Origin: Collinsella aerofaciens
Lineage (GTDB): Bacteria > Actinomycetota > Coriobacteriia > Coriobacteriales > Coriobacteriaceae
Reading direction: 5' to 3'
Assembly (NCBI GenBank): GCA_014846205.1
Contig: RKAY01000136.1
Coordinates: forward strand, 1-13,519
DNA: 13,519 nucleotides
The notes below the pieces were generated by a model that searched no databases, had not been told where the DNA came from, and saw nothing but the letters and a program-made list of their open reading frames with translations. Position 1 is the stretch's first letter. Every line of letters starts with the position of its first letter. Both the position numbers and the translations under genes were made by a program. Of this stretch, positions 1 to 5,812 are shown in pieces.

Positions 1-203
1 ATCCGGTTCTGCTCGGGCGTGCGGTTGTCCGCGGCGCGCGGCGAGCCGGTCGCGTTTATCGACTTGATCCACCTCTCCACGGTGCTCTTGCCGAGGTCGT
101 ACTCGTCCATGATCTCGCGCTTGGGCTTTCCGGCGTTGCAGAGGTCGACAATCTGCCTCTTAAACTAGTCGGTGAAATGCCTCGGGTGCCTGGGGTCCCT
201 CAT
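1..203 (-). pseudogene. IS3-family transposase OrfA, N-terminal part with in-frame TAG at codon 13
   Basis: Reading down from the ATG at 203-201, the frame gives MRDPRHPRHFTD, a stop (TAG at 167-165), then FKRQIVDLCNAGKPKREIM, a helix-turn-helix stretch (YDLGKSTVERWIKS) and NATGSPRAADNRTPEQN up to the window edge. This is the typical start of IS3-family OrfA proteins, which bind the terminal repeats and are joined to the OrfB integrase by frameshifting. In relatives the residue at the stop is usually Glu (TDEFKRQ), so a single GAG-to-TAG change explains it. The remaining frame is open to position 1. Either the copy is dead or translation restarts at an internal ATG, which would lose the N-terminus. 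OrfB is not visible. Confidence 0.75.
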
Positions 204-259
204 ATACGGCCCTCCCGTCTCCTGCGCCTCTACCGGAACTGTCCATATCAGTGTAGCCA
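1..259 (-). mobile_element. 5' end of an IS3-family insertion sequence, cut by the window edge
   Basis: The minus strand carries the start of an IS3-type OrfA (1-203) preceded by a non-coding end. Read on the minus strand, the probable terminus is TGGCTACACTGATATGGAC, beginning near 259, which has the 5'-TG expected for IS3-family ends. It lies inside a small membrane-protein frame (start at 375), whose reading changes character at this point. The exact terminus is uncertain by a few bases because the other end and the target duplication are outside the window. Confidence 0.65.
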
Positions 260-375
260 ATCCAGAGCTGGTCATGACACTCGCCGGCTAGGAGCACCGC
301 CGCCCAGGCGATGGCGAGCCCGATGAGTCCGATCAGGTGGGAAACGAACTGGGTGACGGCCTGAAAGACCTCCAT
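260..375 (-). pseudogene. Small membrane protein gene interrupted by the IS
   Basis: The ATG at 375-373 follows a GGGAGG ribosome site that overlaps the stop of the preceding gene by a few bases. The product starts MEVFQAVTQF and has one hydrophobic stretch, about residues 11-31 (HLIGLIGLAIAWAAVLLAG), followed by ECHDQLWI. After about residue 39 (position 259) the frame runs into sequence that belongs to the insertion element and is read as GYTDMDSSGRG, ending at 160. The native C-terminus is therefore lost or lies beyond the IS. A single-helix early gene of a phage or ICE is the most one can say; a small holin-like protein is possible but not shown. Confidence 0.55.
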
Positions 376-384
376 CTCGCCTCC

Positions 385-594
385 CTACAGCCGGTCGCTG
401 GACGCGACGTCGCGCATGAGCGCGCGCAGCGAGTCGCCCGTCACGCACGCCTGCGCGCCGTCGACATCGACGAACTCCTCGCCGCCGCGCCTGACGCAGG
501 TGAGCGGCCTCTCGCGCAGTCAGTCGTACCTGCTGCCGCCGAACTCGGCGAGCGCCGCGCTCACGGAGCGGACGAATCCCTCATTGTCTTCCAT
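385..594 (-). pseudogene. Small acidic element protein with in-frame TGA at codon 25
   Basis: The minus strand has a strong ribosome site (AAGGAGGAAACC) and ATG at 594-592. It reads MEDNEGFVRSVSAALAEFGG, then SRYD, a stop (TGA at 522-520), then LRERPLTCVRRGGEEFVDVD and GAQACVTGDSLRALMRDVAS, ending with TAG at 387-385. Both halves are in the same frame and read as one sensible 69-codon product. TGA most likely replaced a Trp codon (YDWLRERP). It sits 29 bp after the Cro-like gene and 9 bp before the small membrane gene, so the three form one operon. I do not recognise a family. Recoding is conceivable, but neighbouring breakage makes decay more likely. Confidence 0.6.
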
Positions 595-623
595 GGTTTC
601 CTCCTTGCGGACTTTAGGTTTAA

Positions 624-811
624 CTATCGCTCAAAGGAAAAAATATCGCGCACATCAACCTTGAAAAGAGCGACAAGCCGACGAGCATCATCAAGCGTGA
701 TGTCACCAGGGTTTTCTCCATCTTGGCATAGGTGATTCGATAAACACTGAGGTAATCAGCTATGTTCTGCTGTGTATAACGCTCTTTCTTCCGCACTTCG
801 ATTAACTCCAT
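624..811 (-). pseudogene. Cro-like XRE-family regulator with a one-base frameshift
   Basis: The start is ATG at 811-809, preceded by GAGGAGGTG (823-815). The product reads MELIEVRKKERYTQQNIADY and LSVYRITYAKMEK, a clear helix-turn-helix. At a run of four A (712-715 on the plus strand as TTTT) the frame breaks. Adding one A restores MEKNPGDITLDDARRLVALF and KVDVRDIFSFER, then TAG at 626-624, a normal XRE C-terminus of 62 aa in total. Without the correction the frame drifts into unrelated sequence ending at 620. It is divergent from the CI-like repressor and takes the place of a Cro or early activator. The A-run makes a sequencing error or phase variation possible alternatives to true decay. 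Confidence 0.8.
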
Positions 812-835
812 CCGCACCTCCTCCCGATGTCTAGA

Positions 836-864
836 ACTATAGTCAAACATATAGTGTATGTAAA
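836..864 (-). promoter_or_regulatory. Promoter of the Cro-like operon
   Basis: On the minus strand, TTTACA (864-859) and TATAGT (841-836) are separated by exactly 17 bases, a good sigma-70-type promoter. Transcription would start near 829, just before the ribosome site at 823-815. Confidence 0.6.
847..861. promoter_or_regulatory. Candidate operator between the divergent regulators
   Basis: ACATA-N5-TATGT is an inverted repeat between the divergent start codons. It lies in the spacer of the minus-strand promoter and overlaps its -35. A second palindrome, ACTATAGT (836-843), covers the -10 of the same promoter. Position and symmetry fit repressor binding sites; binding is inferred. Confidence 0.4.
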
Positions 865-876
865 GAAACCTTTTCT

Positions 877-882
877 TATAAT
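877..882 (+). promoter_or_regulatory. -10 box for the repressor and cargo operon
   Basis: A perfect TATAAT lies 34 bases before the repressor ATG in an AT-rich stretch. No convincing -35 is visible at the expected distance. The start site would be near 889. Confidence 0.5.
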
Positions 883-916
883 GTAGAAAAAGTTTAACAA
901 CTGAGAGGTTCCCAAG

Positions 917-1558
917 ATGAGCATCGGTTCAAACATAAGACGCATCAGGGTTGCTCGCGACTTGACTCAGGAGGAGTTTGGCAAGATCGTTGGCGTCTCG
1001 GCGATGGCAGTATCTCAGTGGGAGAACGATCGAGCTGTGCCACGTATGGGCGCGGTTCAAGCCATCGCTGACCATTTCGGTTTGAATAAGGGCGAAATCA
1101 TAGATGATGAGCCAACTGACCTCCCCGACGGCGCCATGCTGCCCTCCGACGCCCGCCCTGCATACGCCCCGCTGCTCGGGCGCGTCCACGCGGGCGACGC
1201 CTGCGAGCCCGACGTCATCGACGACCGCATCCCCATACCCTACGAGGTGCGCGAGGTCCACCCCCGCGGGTACTTCCTGGAGGTCGAGGGCGGCTGCATG
1301 AACCGCGTCTACCCCGAGGGGTGCCACATCTACATAGACCCCGCCCAGCAGCCGCGCAACGGCTCGGTGGCGGTGGTCTCCATCGACGGCGCGGACTACG
1401 TGATGCGCCGCCTGTACAACACGGGGCGCACGGTCGTGCTGTCCCCGGACTCGTGGGACGACTGCTACGAGGACATCGTCATAACGGTGGAGGACGGGCG
1501 CACGGTGGAGTACGTCGGCACCGTGGTCTGGTTCCAGCCCGCCGAGGAGATGGAGTAG
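917..1558 (+). CDS. CI-like repressor: N-terminal XRE helix-turn-helix plus C-terminal S24/LexA-type domain
   Basis: The 213-aa product has an HTH domain at residues 3-58 (RDLTQEEFGKIVGVSAMAVS, then QWENDRAVP) and an S24-like domain from about 85 to 210. This is the architecture of phage repressors that hold the lytic genes off and are cleaved after RecA activation. An Ala-Gly pair (A92-G93, HAGDA) sits where the cleavage bond is expected. The usual catalytic serine motif (G-D/E-S-M) reads G-G-C-M, with Cys127 in place of Ser, and the usual Lys before an Arg (VKR) reads M-R-R, so Arg164 replaces Lys. Autocleavage by the standard dyad is therefore doubtful. The HTH half has moderate GC and the S24 half very high GC, suggesting a mosaic origin. 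It is divergent from the Cro-like gene, and a cargo gene follows after 6 bp. Start: ATG after GAGAGG. Confidence 0.85.
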   Translation: MSIGSNIRRIRVARDLTQEEFGKIVGVSAMAVSQWENDRAVPRMGAVQAIADHFGLNKGEIIDDEPTDLPDGAMLPSDARPAYAPLLGRVHAGDACEPDVIDDRIPIPYEVREVHPRGYFLEVEGGCMNRVYPEGCHIYIDPAQQPRNGSVAVVSIDGADYVMRRLYNTGRTVVLSPDSWDDCYEDIVITVEDGRTVEYVGTVVWFQPAEEME

Positions 1559-1564
1559 GGGGAT

Positions 1565-2323
1565 ATGAGGCAGATTGATTGGGCGAGCGTCGAGGAGTTC
1601 CCTCCCGCCTCATGGAATGAATCGCACCGCAGGGTCCAGAACGTGTATTGCGATGAGAGCAGGGTTACCTCAGACCGCAGTGACGAGTTCATGGTCGTCG
1701 GGGCGGTCATGTGCCCCGCCGATAAGAAGCGCGATGTCGTCGCTAGGATACACAGACTAAGGGCTTACTATGGCGTTCAGGGGGAGTTTGGGTGGAAGAC
1801 GGTGTGTCCTTCCAAGCTCTCCTTCTTTGAAGCCCTCGTTGACCTGTTTTTCGCTGATCGGGACTTGAGGTTCAGGTGCGTCGTCGTCAGCAGGACCAAG
1901 ACGGATTTCGAGGATGACGAGGAGCGTTTCCAGAAGATCTATTATCAGGTCTTCGCAAACTGGCTCGATGTCCGTGACGAGCACCGGGTTTTTCTGGACC
2001 ATCGCGTTGACAGGCGCGACAGGGTGTCGACTCTGAAACGGTGTCTGATCAATACGTGGCGATTCGGAACATCGGTAAGGTTCGTCCAAGAGGTGGAGTC
2101 TCGCGATTGCGAGCTGGTCCAGCTGGCAGATCTTCTTATGGGCGCCGTGGGCTACTCATGGAACGGCAGGGATGATATGGAAGGAGCGAGCGAAGCGAAA
2201 CGGTCTGTCTGTAGGGCGATGTGCTCTCGTCTCGGCATACGTTCACTTGGCCACTACGCGACTGGACCCGGCGAGTGGAAGTTCAACGTTTTCCACTTCC
2301 TTGGCAGGAACAACATGCGGTGA
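1565..2323 (+). CDS. DUF3800-like protein, likely RNase H-like fold
   Basis: The 252-aa product shows the landmarks I associate with DUF3800: an early acidic motif (VYCDES, D30/E31), a small-residue strand (FMVVGAVMC), GEFGWKTV at 73-80, a middle Asp (VFLDHR, D145) and a late motif [14 protein letters not shown] with D189. The scattered acidic residues suggest a metal-dependent RNase H-like nuclease fold; activity is inference. Family members often occur in mobile elements and near defence genes, with no settled function that I can cite. It starts 6 bp after the repressor stop, so it should be expressed together with the repressor in the dormant state. Its stop overlaps the next gene's start (TGATG), implying translational coupling. 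Codon use is less GC-rich than the S24 half of the repressor. Confidence 0.7.
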   Translation: MRQIDWASVEEFPPASWNESHRRVQNVYCDESRVTSDRSDEFMVVGAVMCPADKKRDVVARIHRLRAYYGVQGEFGWKTVCPSKLSFFEALVDLFFADRDLRFRCVVVSRTKTDFEDDEERFQKIYYQVFANWLDVRDEHRVFLDHRVDRRDRVSTLKRCLINTWRFGTSVRFVQEVESRDCELVQLADLLMGAVGYSWNGRDDMEGASEAKRSVCRAMCSRLGIRSLGHYATGPGEWKFNVFHFLGRNNMR

Positions 2324-2829
2324 TGCTGATGACGTATTCGATTGACGGAAACGGGCACCTTGACCTCTCTCCGTGTTACAGAGGGCTGGGCTGCGACATG
2401 ATGCTCGCGGCCGAGATATCGCACCAGTTCTTCTTTGCCGAGCTGCAAAACCTCGTCGCGTGGGACGGATTGCCAGTGCGTGGAATGGGCTCTGAGGCCA
2501 AATGGCGGCACCTTGTGTGCAAACACGGGAAGGACGGCCTGCCAATGAACCCTCTGACCGATTTGGAACTCGAGAGGGTGAAGCGGTTGCCGGTTCTAAA
2601 GGAGGTTGTCGGCGGGCGTCTCCCTATCGACCTATATGCACAGTACAATCGAAGGGGCACAGTGGATAAGGTGGAGCTCGTCGTGGACGGCCCCGAGGCC
2701 GATTACCTCGTCTCACTCGGTTTTTTCGAGACGTATTACGTGCTTCGTTCTGCGTATCACGCGGGCGCATCGTACGCGAGACGTGTGAGGGAGCGCGGAA
2801 CGTATTGCGGATCTATCGGGAGAAGCTAG
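2323..2829 (+). CDS. Unknown protein coupled to the DUF3800-like gene
   Basis: The 168-aa product begins at the ATG of the TGATG overlap (2323), with AGGAA about a dozen bases upstream; a second ATG at 2329 is possible. An upstream in-frame start at 2221 would lie inside the DUF3800 gene and adds residues that look like its shadow, so I reject it. I do not recognise the family. The protein is soluble, with an aromatic-rich middle (ISHQFFFAELQNLVAW), several Tyr and His residues, and a basic C-terminus (SYARRVRERGTYCGSIGRS). No membrane helix or signal peptide is seen. The one-base overlap suggests that it works with the DUF3800 product, perhaps as partner, inhibitor or specificity subunit. 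That role is inferred only from arrangement. Confidence 0.65.
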   Translation: MLMTYSIDGNGHLDLSPCYRGLGCDMMLAAEISHQFFFAELQNLVAWDGLPVRGMGSEAKWRHLVCKHGKDGLPMNPLTDLELERVKRLPVLKEVVGGRLPIDLYAQYNRRGTVDKVELVVDGPEADYLVSLGFFETYYVLRSAYHAGASYARRVRERGTYCGSIGRS

Positions 2830-3085
2830 ATGTAAAAGCCCCGGATATCGGGCTCCGAGGCAGGCCAGGTCCTGAGCTTTAAGCAAAGGGCTCGATTGAA
2901 ACTATACCCAATGCTGCCAAGAAAGTCTATCGAACAGATTATGGAGATTGACAAACGACGATAAAAGTAATAGTCCTCGCACATGTGGACGGGAGACCTG
3001 CTCGAGGCCCTGAACAGAGAAGTCGAGAGAATCTACTAATCGTTCGGCTGTTGGCCGGCGAGAATCGGGAGAGGTGAGATAGGGG
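2830..3085 (+). other. Intergenic stretch between the two cargo gene pairs
   Basis: This 256-bp stretch holds no convincing gene. A weak hairpin (AGCCC...GGGCT, about 2837-2854) follows the preceding gene but has no T tract. A short frame at 2983-3039 reads MWTGDLLEALNREVERIY and ends before the next gene; it has no clear ribosome site and may be a remnant. The next gene has GAGGTGA at 3071-3077. A promoter for the second pair may lie here, but I see no strong boxes. Confidence 0.4.
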
Positions 3086-3997
3086 ATGGCAGACATGTTT
3101 GCGCCAAGGTCCTTGGCGCTATACAGGGTGCGTTTCAACGCGCGTGGCGATGCCAAAAAGATTGAAGACCCCGCTAGCCTGGGCGGTAAGGACGTGCTGG
3201 AGCTTCTTTCTGATTTTTGGAATGGCTCCTCCGACCCCATACAGGTTGGCGATAGCGAACGTTTCGTCGCTTTTCGAGGGTGCAGAGTGGACGGCGACCA
3301 CGCCTTCGCCAAGTTCTCTTCCGGCAGGGCGGGCCTCCGGGTCTCGGTGCTTGACACGAAGAGCCTTACCGATAGCGGGATCGAATACGGTGAGAATATG
3401 GCCGGAATGGTCGAGTCCCGCTTTTTCTTGCGGAGAACGCCGGGCATCGGCTACGCGATAGCCTGCATCGAGTCCATTCCCAACGGCGGGGGCGTAACGC
3501 CTCCGCTCACCCTCTTCAAACGCCACGTCGGCGGTAGCGGCCTGGGGGTAACGGCATCGTTTGAGCAGATGCAGGAGATCGAGGCGCTGAACGGGTTCAA
3601 GGGCATCGAAGAGATTGAGGTCAGGAGATACGCGAAGCCGAAAGACGTGAGCGATAGGACAGTGGTGAACTCTGGACCGTTCACTACGCATAAGATTGGC
3701 CATAAGCGAGGTTTGTTCATGCCACTCGCGCTGATGGACGGCTTTCTGAAGGACAGGAGGGCCGTTGCCGATTATCTGGGCATCAGCGTAGATTATGACG
3801 GCTCCGAGGACCTGTACGTGACGCTAAGGCAGAAGGATGGCGGTAGCAGGAAGTTCTGCATGGGAAAGGAGCTCGCCGTTCCCGTCAAGGAGGTGCTCAA
3901 CGAGTCTGGGCAAGAGCCTCTCGGCGACGGCGAGTTCATCGAGAGGTGCATCGAGGCGTGCTGTCGCGCCGAAGACACGATGGATAGGCTCAGATGA
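3086..3997 (+). CDS. Unknown 303-aa soluble protein paired with a membrane protein
   Basis: The ATG follows GAGGTGA by 8 bases. The product has no signal peptide or membrane helix and I cannot place it in a family. It starts MADMFAPRSLALYRVRFNAR and has a central region rich in Gly (GGGVTPPLTLFKRHVGGSGL). The C-terminal part is a charged mixed alpha/beta region (RRAVADYLGISVDYDGSEDL) followed by a Cys-containing tail (CIEACCRAEDTMDRLR). The strand-like N-terminal 120 residues and helical end suggest at least two domains. It is followed after 26 bp by a four-helix membrane protein with its own strong ribosome site. A cytosolic sensor plus membrane effector is a common plan in phage-defence pairs, which is the reason to suspect such a role. 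Kiwa (KwaA membrane protein plus KwaB) was considered, but gene order differs and I could not match the sequences. Confidence 0.65.
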   Translation: MADMFAPRSLALYRVRFNARGDAKKIEDPASLGGKDVLELLSDFWNGSSDPIQVGDSERFVAFRGCRVDGDHAFAKFSSGRAGLRVSVLDTKSLTDSGIEYGENMAGMVESRFFLRRTPGIGYAIACIESIPNGGGVTPPLTLFKRHVGGSGLGVTASFEQMQEIEALNGFKGIEEIEVRRYAKPKDVSDRTVVNSGPFTTHKIGHKRGLFMPLALMDGFLKDRRAVADYLGISVDYDGSEDLYVTLRQKDGGSRKFCMGKELAVPVKEVLNESGQEPLGDGEFIERCIEACCRAEDTMDRLR

Positions 3998-4023
3998 CGT
4001 TACGCTGAGGCAAGGAGGCCATC

Positions 4024-4551
4024 ATGGGCAAGATTGGGTTGCTCGGTATCGCTTTTGAGTATTTGAAGACGCTGCGCAGCTATCGAACGGGGAAGCCGAT
4101 GGCGCGAGATATCTTCGTTCAGATCGTGGCCCCCGCCGCCGCTGCCCTTTCTTTTGCTATTGCTTGGCCGCTTGAAGCATCGGAGGTATCGAGGATAGCT
4201 GGGAATATCATTTCCGGGGTCTCGATAATCTCTGGTCTTCTTTGCGGTGTTTCGGTGATGGTGTTCGAGCTTAGGATGCAGATGGCATCTCAAACAGACC
4301 CGAGACCCACGAAAAGGGAAACCATTTTGGTTGACGAGACGTTTCACGACATCGTCTGGGCAACGGTCGCGGGATTCGCGACAGTGTTCTTTATGATTAG
4401 CGGTGACGCTTTGTCGTTTTGCCAGGGTGTTCAGCGGGTGACATATGGCATTGCGGTTTTCTTCCTAATCAACTTCGTGCTCGTAACGTGCATGTGCATC
4501 AAGCGTCTGAGCGCGACCTACCGGGTTGTCTCGGAAGGCTGGTCGAAATAA
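4024..4551 (+). CDS. Four-helix membrane protein of unknown function, possible effector
   Basis: The ATG is preceded by a strong AAGGAGG five bases away. The 175-aa product has a basic 29-residue N-terminus, then hydrophobic segments at about 30-50 (FVQIVAPAAAALSFAIAWPL), 60-80 (IISGVSIISGLLCGVSVMVF), 109-128 (VWATVAGFATVFFMISGD) and 140-160 (YGIAVFFLINFVLVTCMCIK), and a short polar tail. A charged loop of about 28 residues separates the second and third segments. There is no enzymatic motif. Small multi-helix proteins of this kind act as membrane-damaging or membrane-anchoring partners in several abortive-infection and exclusion systems, but other roles are equally open. Spacing to the preceding gene (26 bp) indicates one operon. 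A long GC hairpin follows the stop. Confidence 0.7.
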   Translation: MGKIGLLGIAFEYLKTLRSYRTGKPMARDIFVQIVAPAAAALSFAIAWPLEASEVSRIAGNIISGVSIISGLLCGVSVMVFELRMQMASQTDPRPTKRETILVDETFHDIVWATVAGFATVFFMISGDALSFCQGVQRVTYGIAVFFLINFVLVTCMCIKRLSATYRVVSEGWSK

Positions 4552-4556
4552 AAATA

Positions 4557-4593
4557 GGCCCCGCGCATACGGGCTGCAACCCTGCGCGAGGCC
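4557..4593. terminator. Long GC hairpin between cargo and integrase
   Basis: GGCC-c-CGCGCA (4557-4567) pairs with TGCGCG-a-GGCC (4583-4593): 10 base pairs with one mismatch around a 15-base loop that has its own GGG/CCC. No T tract follows on the plus strand. On the minus strand it is followed by TATTTTTATTT (complement of 4546-4556), so as an intrinsic terminator it reads best for leftward transcription. It may still slow rightward transcription into the integrase. Confidence 0.55.
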
Positions 4594-4640
4594 GTGAGTC
4601 AAACCAACCGAATACACGGAAGGCAAGGTGATTGTACATC

Positions 4641-5701
4641 ATGGCGGTCCGGAAGCTGAAGAGCAGCAAGTGGGTCGCTGACGTCATGGTCGGCGTGAAG
4701 TGGCACGGCTCGCGCGACAGGCGCGTCGAGACGTGCCAGACGAAGGGGCAGGTCCGCAAGGCGGAGACCTGCCTGCTCATGGAGAAGGAGCGCTTGCGCG
4801 GGCGCGTGACGGCGCGCATCACGCTGGCGGGGTTCGTCGACGAGGTGTACTGGCCCCAGAAGGCGGGGCTGCGCGCGAACACGCGGCAGGGCTACGAGTG
4901 CGACCTCAGGAGACGCATCCTCCCTGCGCTCGGCAACATGGAACTCGAGCAGATCAACGAGCTGAACGTGCAGCGCATGCTTTCGGCATGCCCCACGCGC
5001 AAGACGGCGACCAACGCCCGCGAGACGCTCTCCTCGGTGCTCGGTTGCGCCGTCGAGATGGGTATGCCGCCCGTGAACCCCGCCTCGTTCCGCTACACGT
5101 ACCCCGGCGGCGGTGCCGCCGACCCCGAGCGCGGAGGGGAGTGGCTGACTACCTTCGGGGGCCATGAGCGGCTGCTCGGGTACCTGAGGGGGGCGCGGCC
5201 TGGGTCCTGCGTCGAGCGCATCTGCGTGATCGGGCTGTGCGAGGGGCTGCGCAAGGGCGAGGTCCTGGCGCTGCGGTGGGAGGACCTCGCCCTCGCGCGG
5301 CGCGAGCTGACGGTGCGCGGGACCTACATGCAGGGCCTGGGCGGCACCCACGAGACCGACCCGAAGAACCGCAACGCGCAGCGGGATGGCGGCGTGAGGC
5401 CCCGGCGAGGGGCCGATCGTCGAGGGCGTGGGCGGCGGGCTGCTGAGCCCCGTGACCGCGGGCGAGCGCATGCGCCGCTTCGCCGCGGGGAGCTACCCCG
5501 ACGGGACGTCGCTGCCGCGCGTCACCATGGTGAGCCTGCGTCACGGCGTGCGTCAACGAGGGCATGGAGGTCTCGAAGCTCTCGCGCATCATGGGGCACG
5601 CCGACATCAAGACGACGATGCGCTACTACGTGCGCCAGAAGCTCGACGACCTCAAGGTGGCGGTCGACGCCATGGACGGCGGGGATGTTGGCAATCGCTG
5701 A
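4641..5701 (+). pseudogene. Tyrosine recombinase (integrase), broken by indels
   Basis: The ATG at 4641 follows AAGGTG (4625-4630); an upstream TTG at 4632 is too close to that site. The first 248 residues are intact, with the core-binding domain (TRQGYECDLRRRILPALGNM) and the first catalytic arginine, R204, in EGLRKGEVLALRW. Around 5385-5404 the frame is lost. It continues in another frame as GPIVEGVGGGLLSPVTAGER through VTMVSLRH, then shifts again at about 5540. Here an SFA-like segment expected after LRH is missing, and the third frame gives CVNEGMEVSKLSRIMGHADI and KTTMRYYVRQKLDDLK, ending TGA at 5699-5701. All recombinase motifs (Arg, LRH, GH, Tyr) can thus be found, but in three frames. 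The enzyme is almost certainly inactive. It adjoins the tRNA-Ser fragment that its ancestor targeted. Confidence 0.85.
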
Positions 5702-5743
5702 CAGTAGGAATCGGCGTTTCCGCAGGTAGAATGGCTGTTGTAC

Positions 5744-5771
5744 TGGGGTTCGAACCCCCAGCTCTCCGCCA
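5744..5771 (+). other. attR-type site: 3' end of a tRNA-Ser gene
   Basis: The sequence has a T-arm (TGGGG, loop TTCGAAC, CCCCA), the acceptor strand GCTCTCC, discriminator G and an encoded CCA. GCTCTCC pairs with the GGAGAGC start typical of tRNA-Ser, and G73 is the serine discriminator. No anticodon or D-arm is found upstream, where the integrase ends at 5701. It is therefore the duplicated 3' fragment left by integration, and the intact tRNA should be at the other end of the element. The core may extend a few bases left of 5744. Confidence 0.8.
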
Positions 5772-5788
5772 GTATGAATTTGAAAAAG

Positions 5789-5812
5789 GGTCCCGTTTGG
5801 GGCCATTTTTTT
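5789..5812 (+). terminator. Terminator behind the tRNA-Ser fragment
   Basis: GGTCCC (5789-5794) pairs with GGGGCC (5799-5804, one G-T pair) around GTTT and is followed by A and seven T. It is probably the native terminator of the tRNA-Ser gene, now separated from the intact gene by the element. Confidence 0.75.

Larger units (their letters stand above)
1..5771. mobile_element. Right-hand portion of a decayed integrative element (prophage/ICE remnant)
   Basis: The segment has the order of a temperate integrative element: divergent Cro-like and CI-like regulators, cargo genes, a tyrosine integrase, then a tRNA 3' end at 5744-5771 as the attachment site. The integrase lies directly beside the tRNA fragment, as is usual for tRNA-targeting elements. 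No structural phage genes or conjugation genes are visible, but the element extends left of the window, so prophage and ICE cannot be told apart. The integrase, the Cro-like gene and two small genes are broken, so it is probably immobile without help. The cargo genes are intact. The right boundary is well supported; the left boundary is not in the window. Confidence 0.8.

Noticed and set aside
337..735. Plus-strand frame across the small minus-strand genes
   Set aside because: It has no ribosome site or domain, and the minus strand has matching ribosome sites and coherent short proteins.
2983..3039. Short gene MWTGDLLEALNREVERIY, perhaps a transposase remnant
   Set aside because: It is 18 codons with no clear ribosome site and stops just upstream; the resemblance to mutator-type transposase ends is too weak to claim.
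5738..5771. A complete tRNA gene at the right end of the element
   Set aside because: Only the T-arm and acceptor 3' strand are present; the sequence upstream is the integrase end and spacer with no D-arm or anticodon arm.
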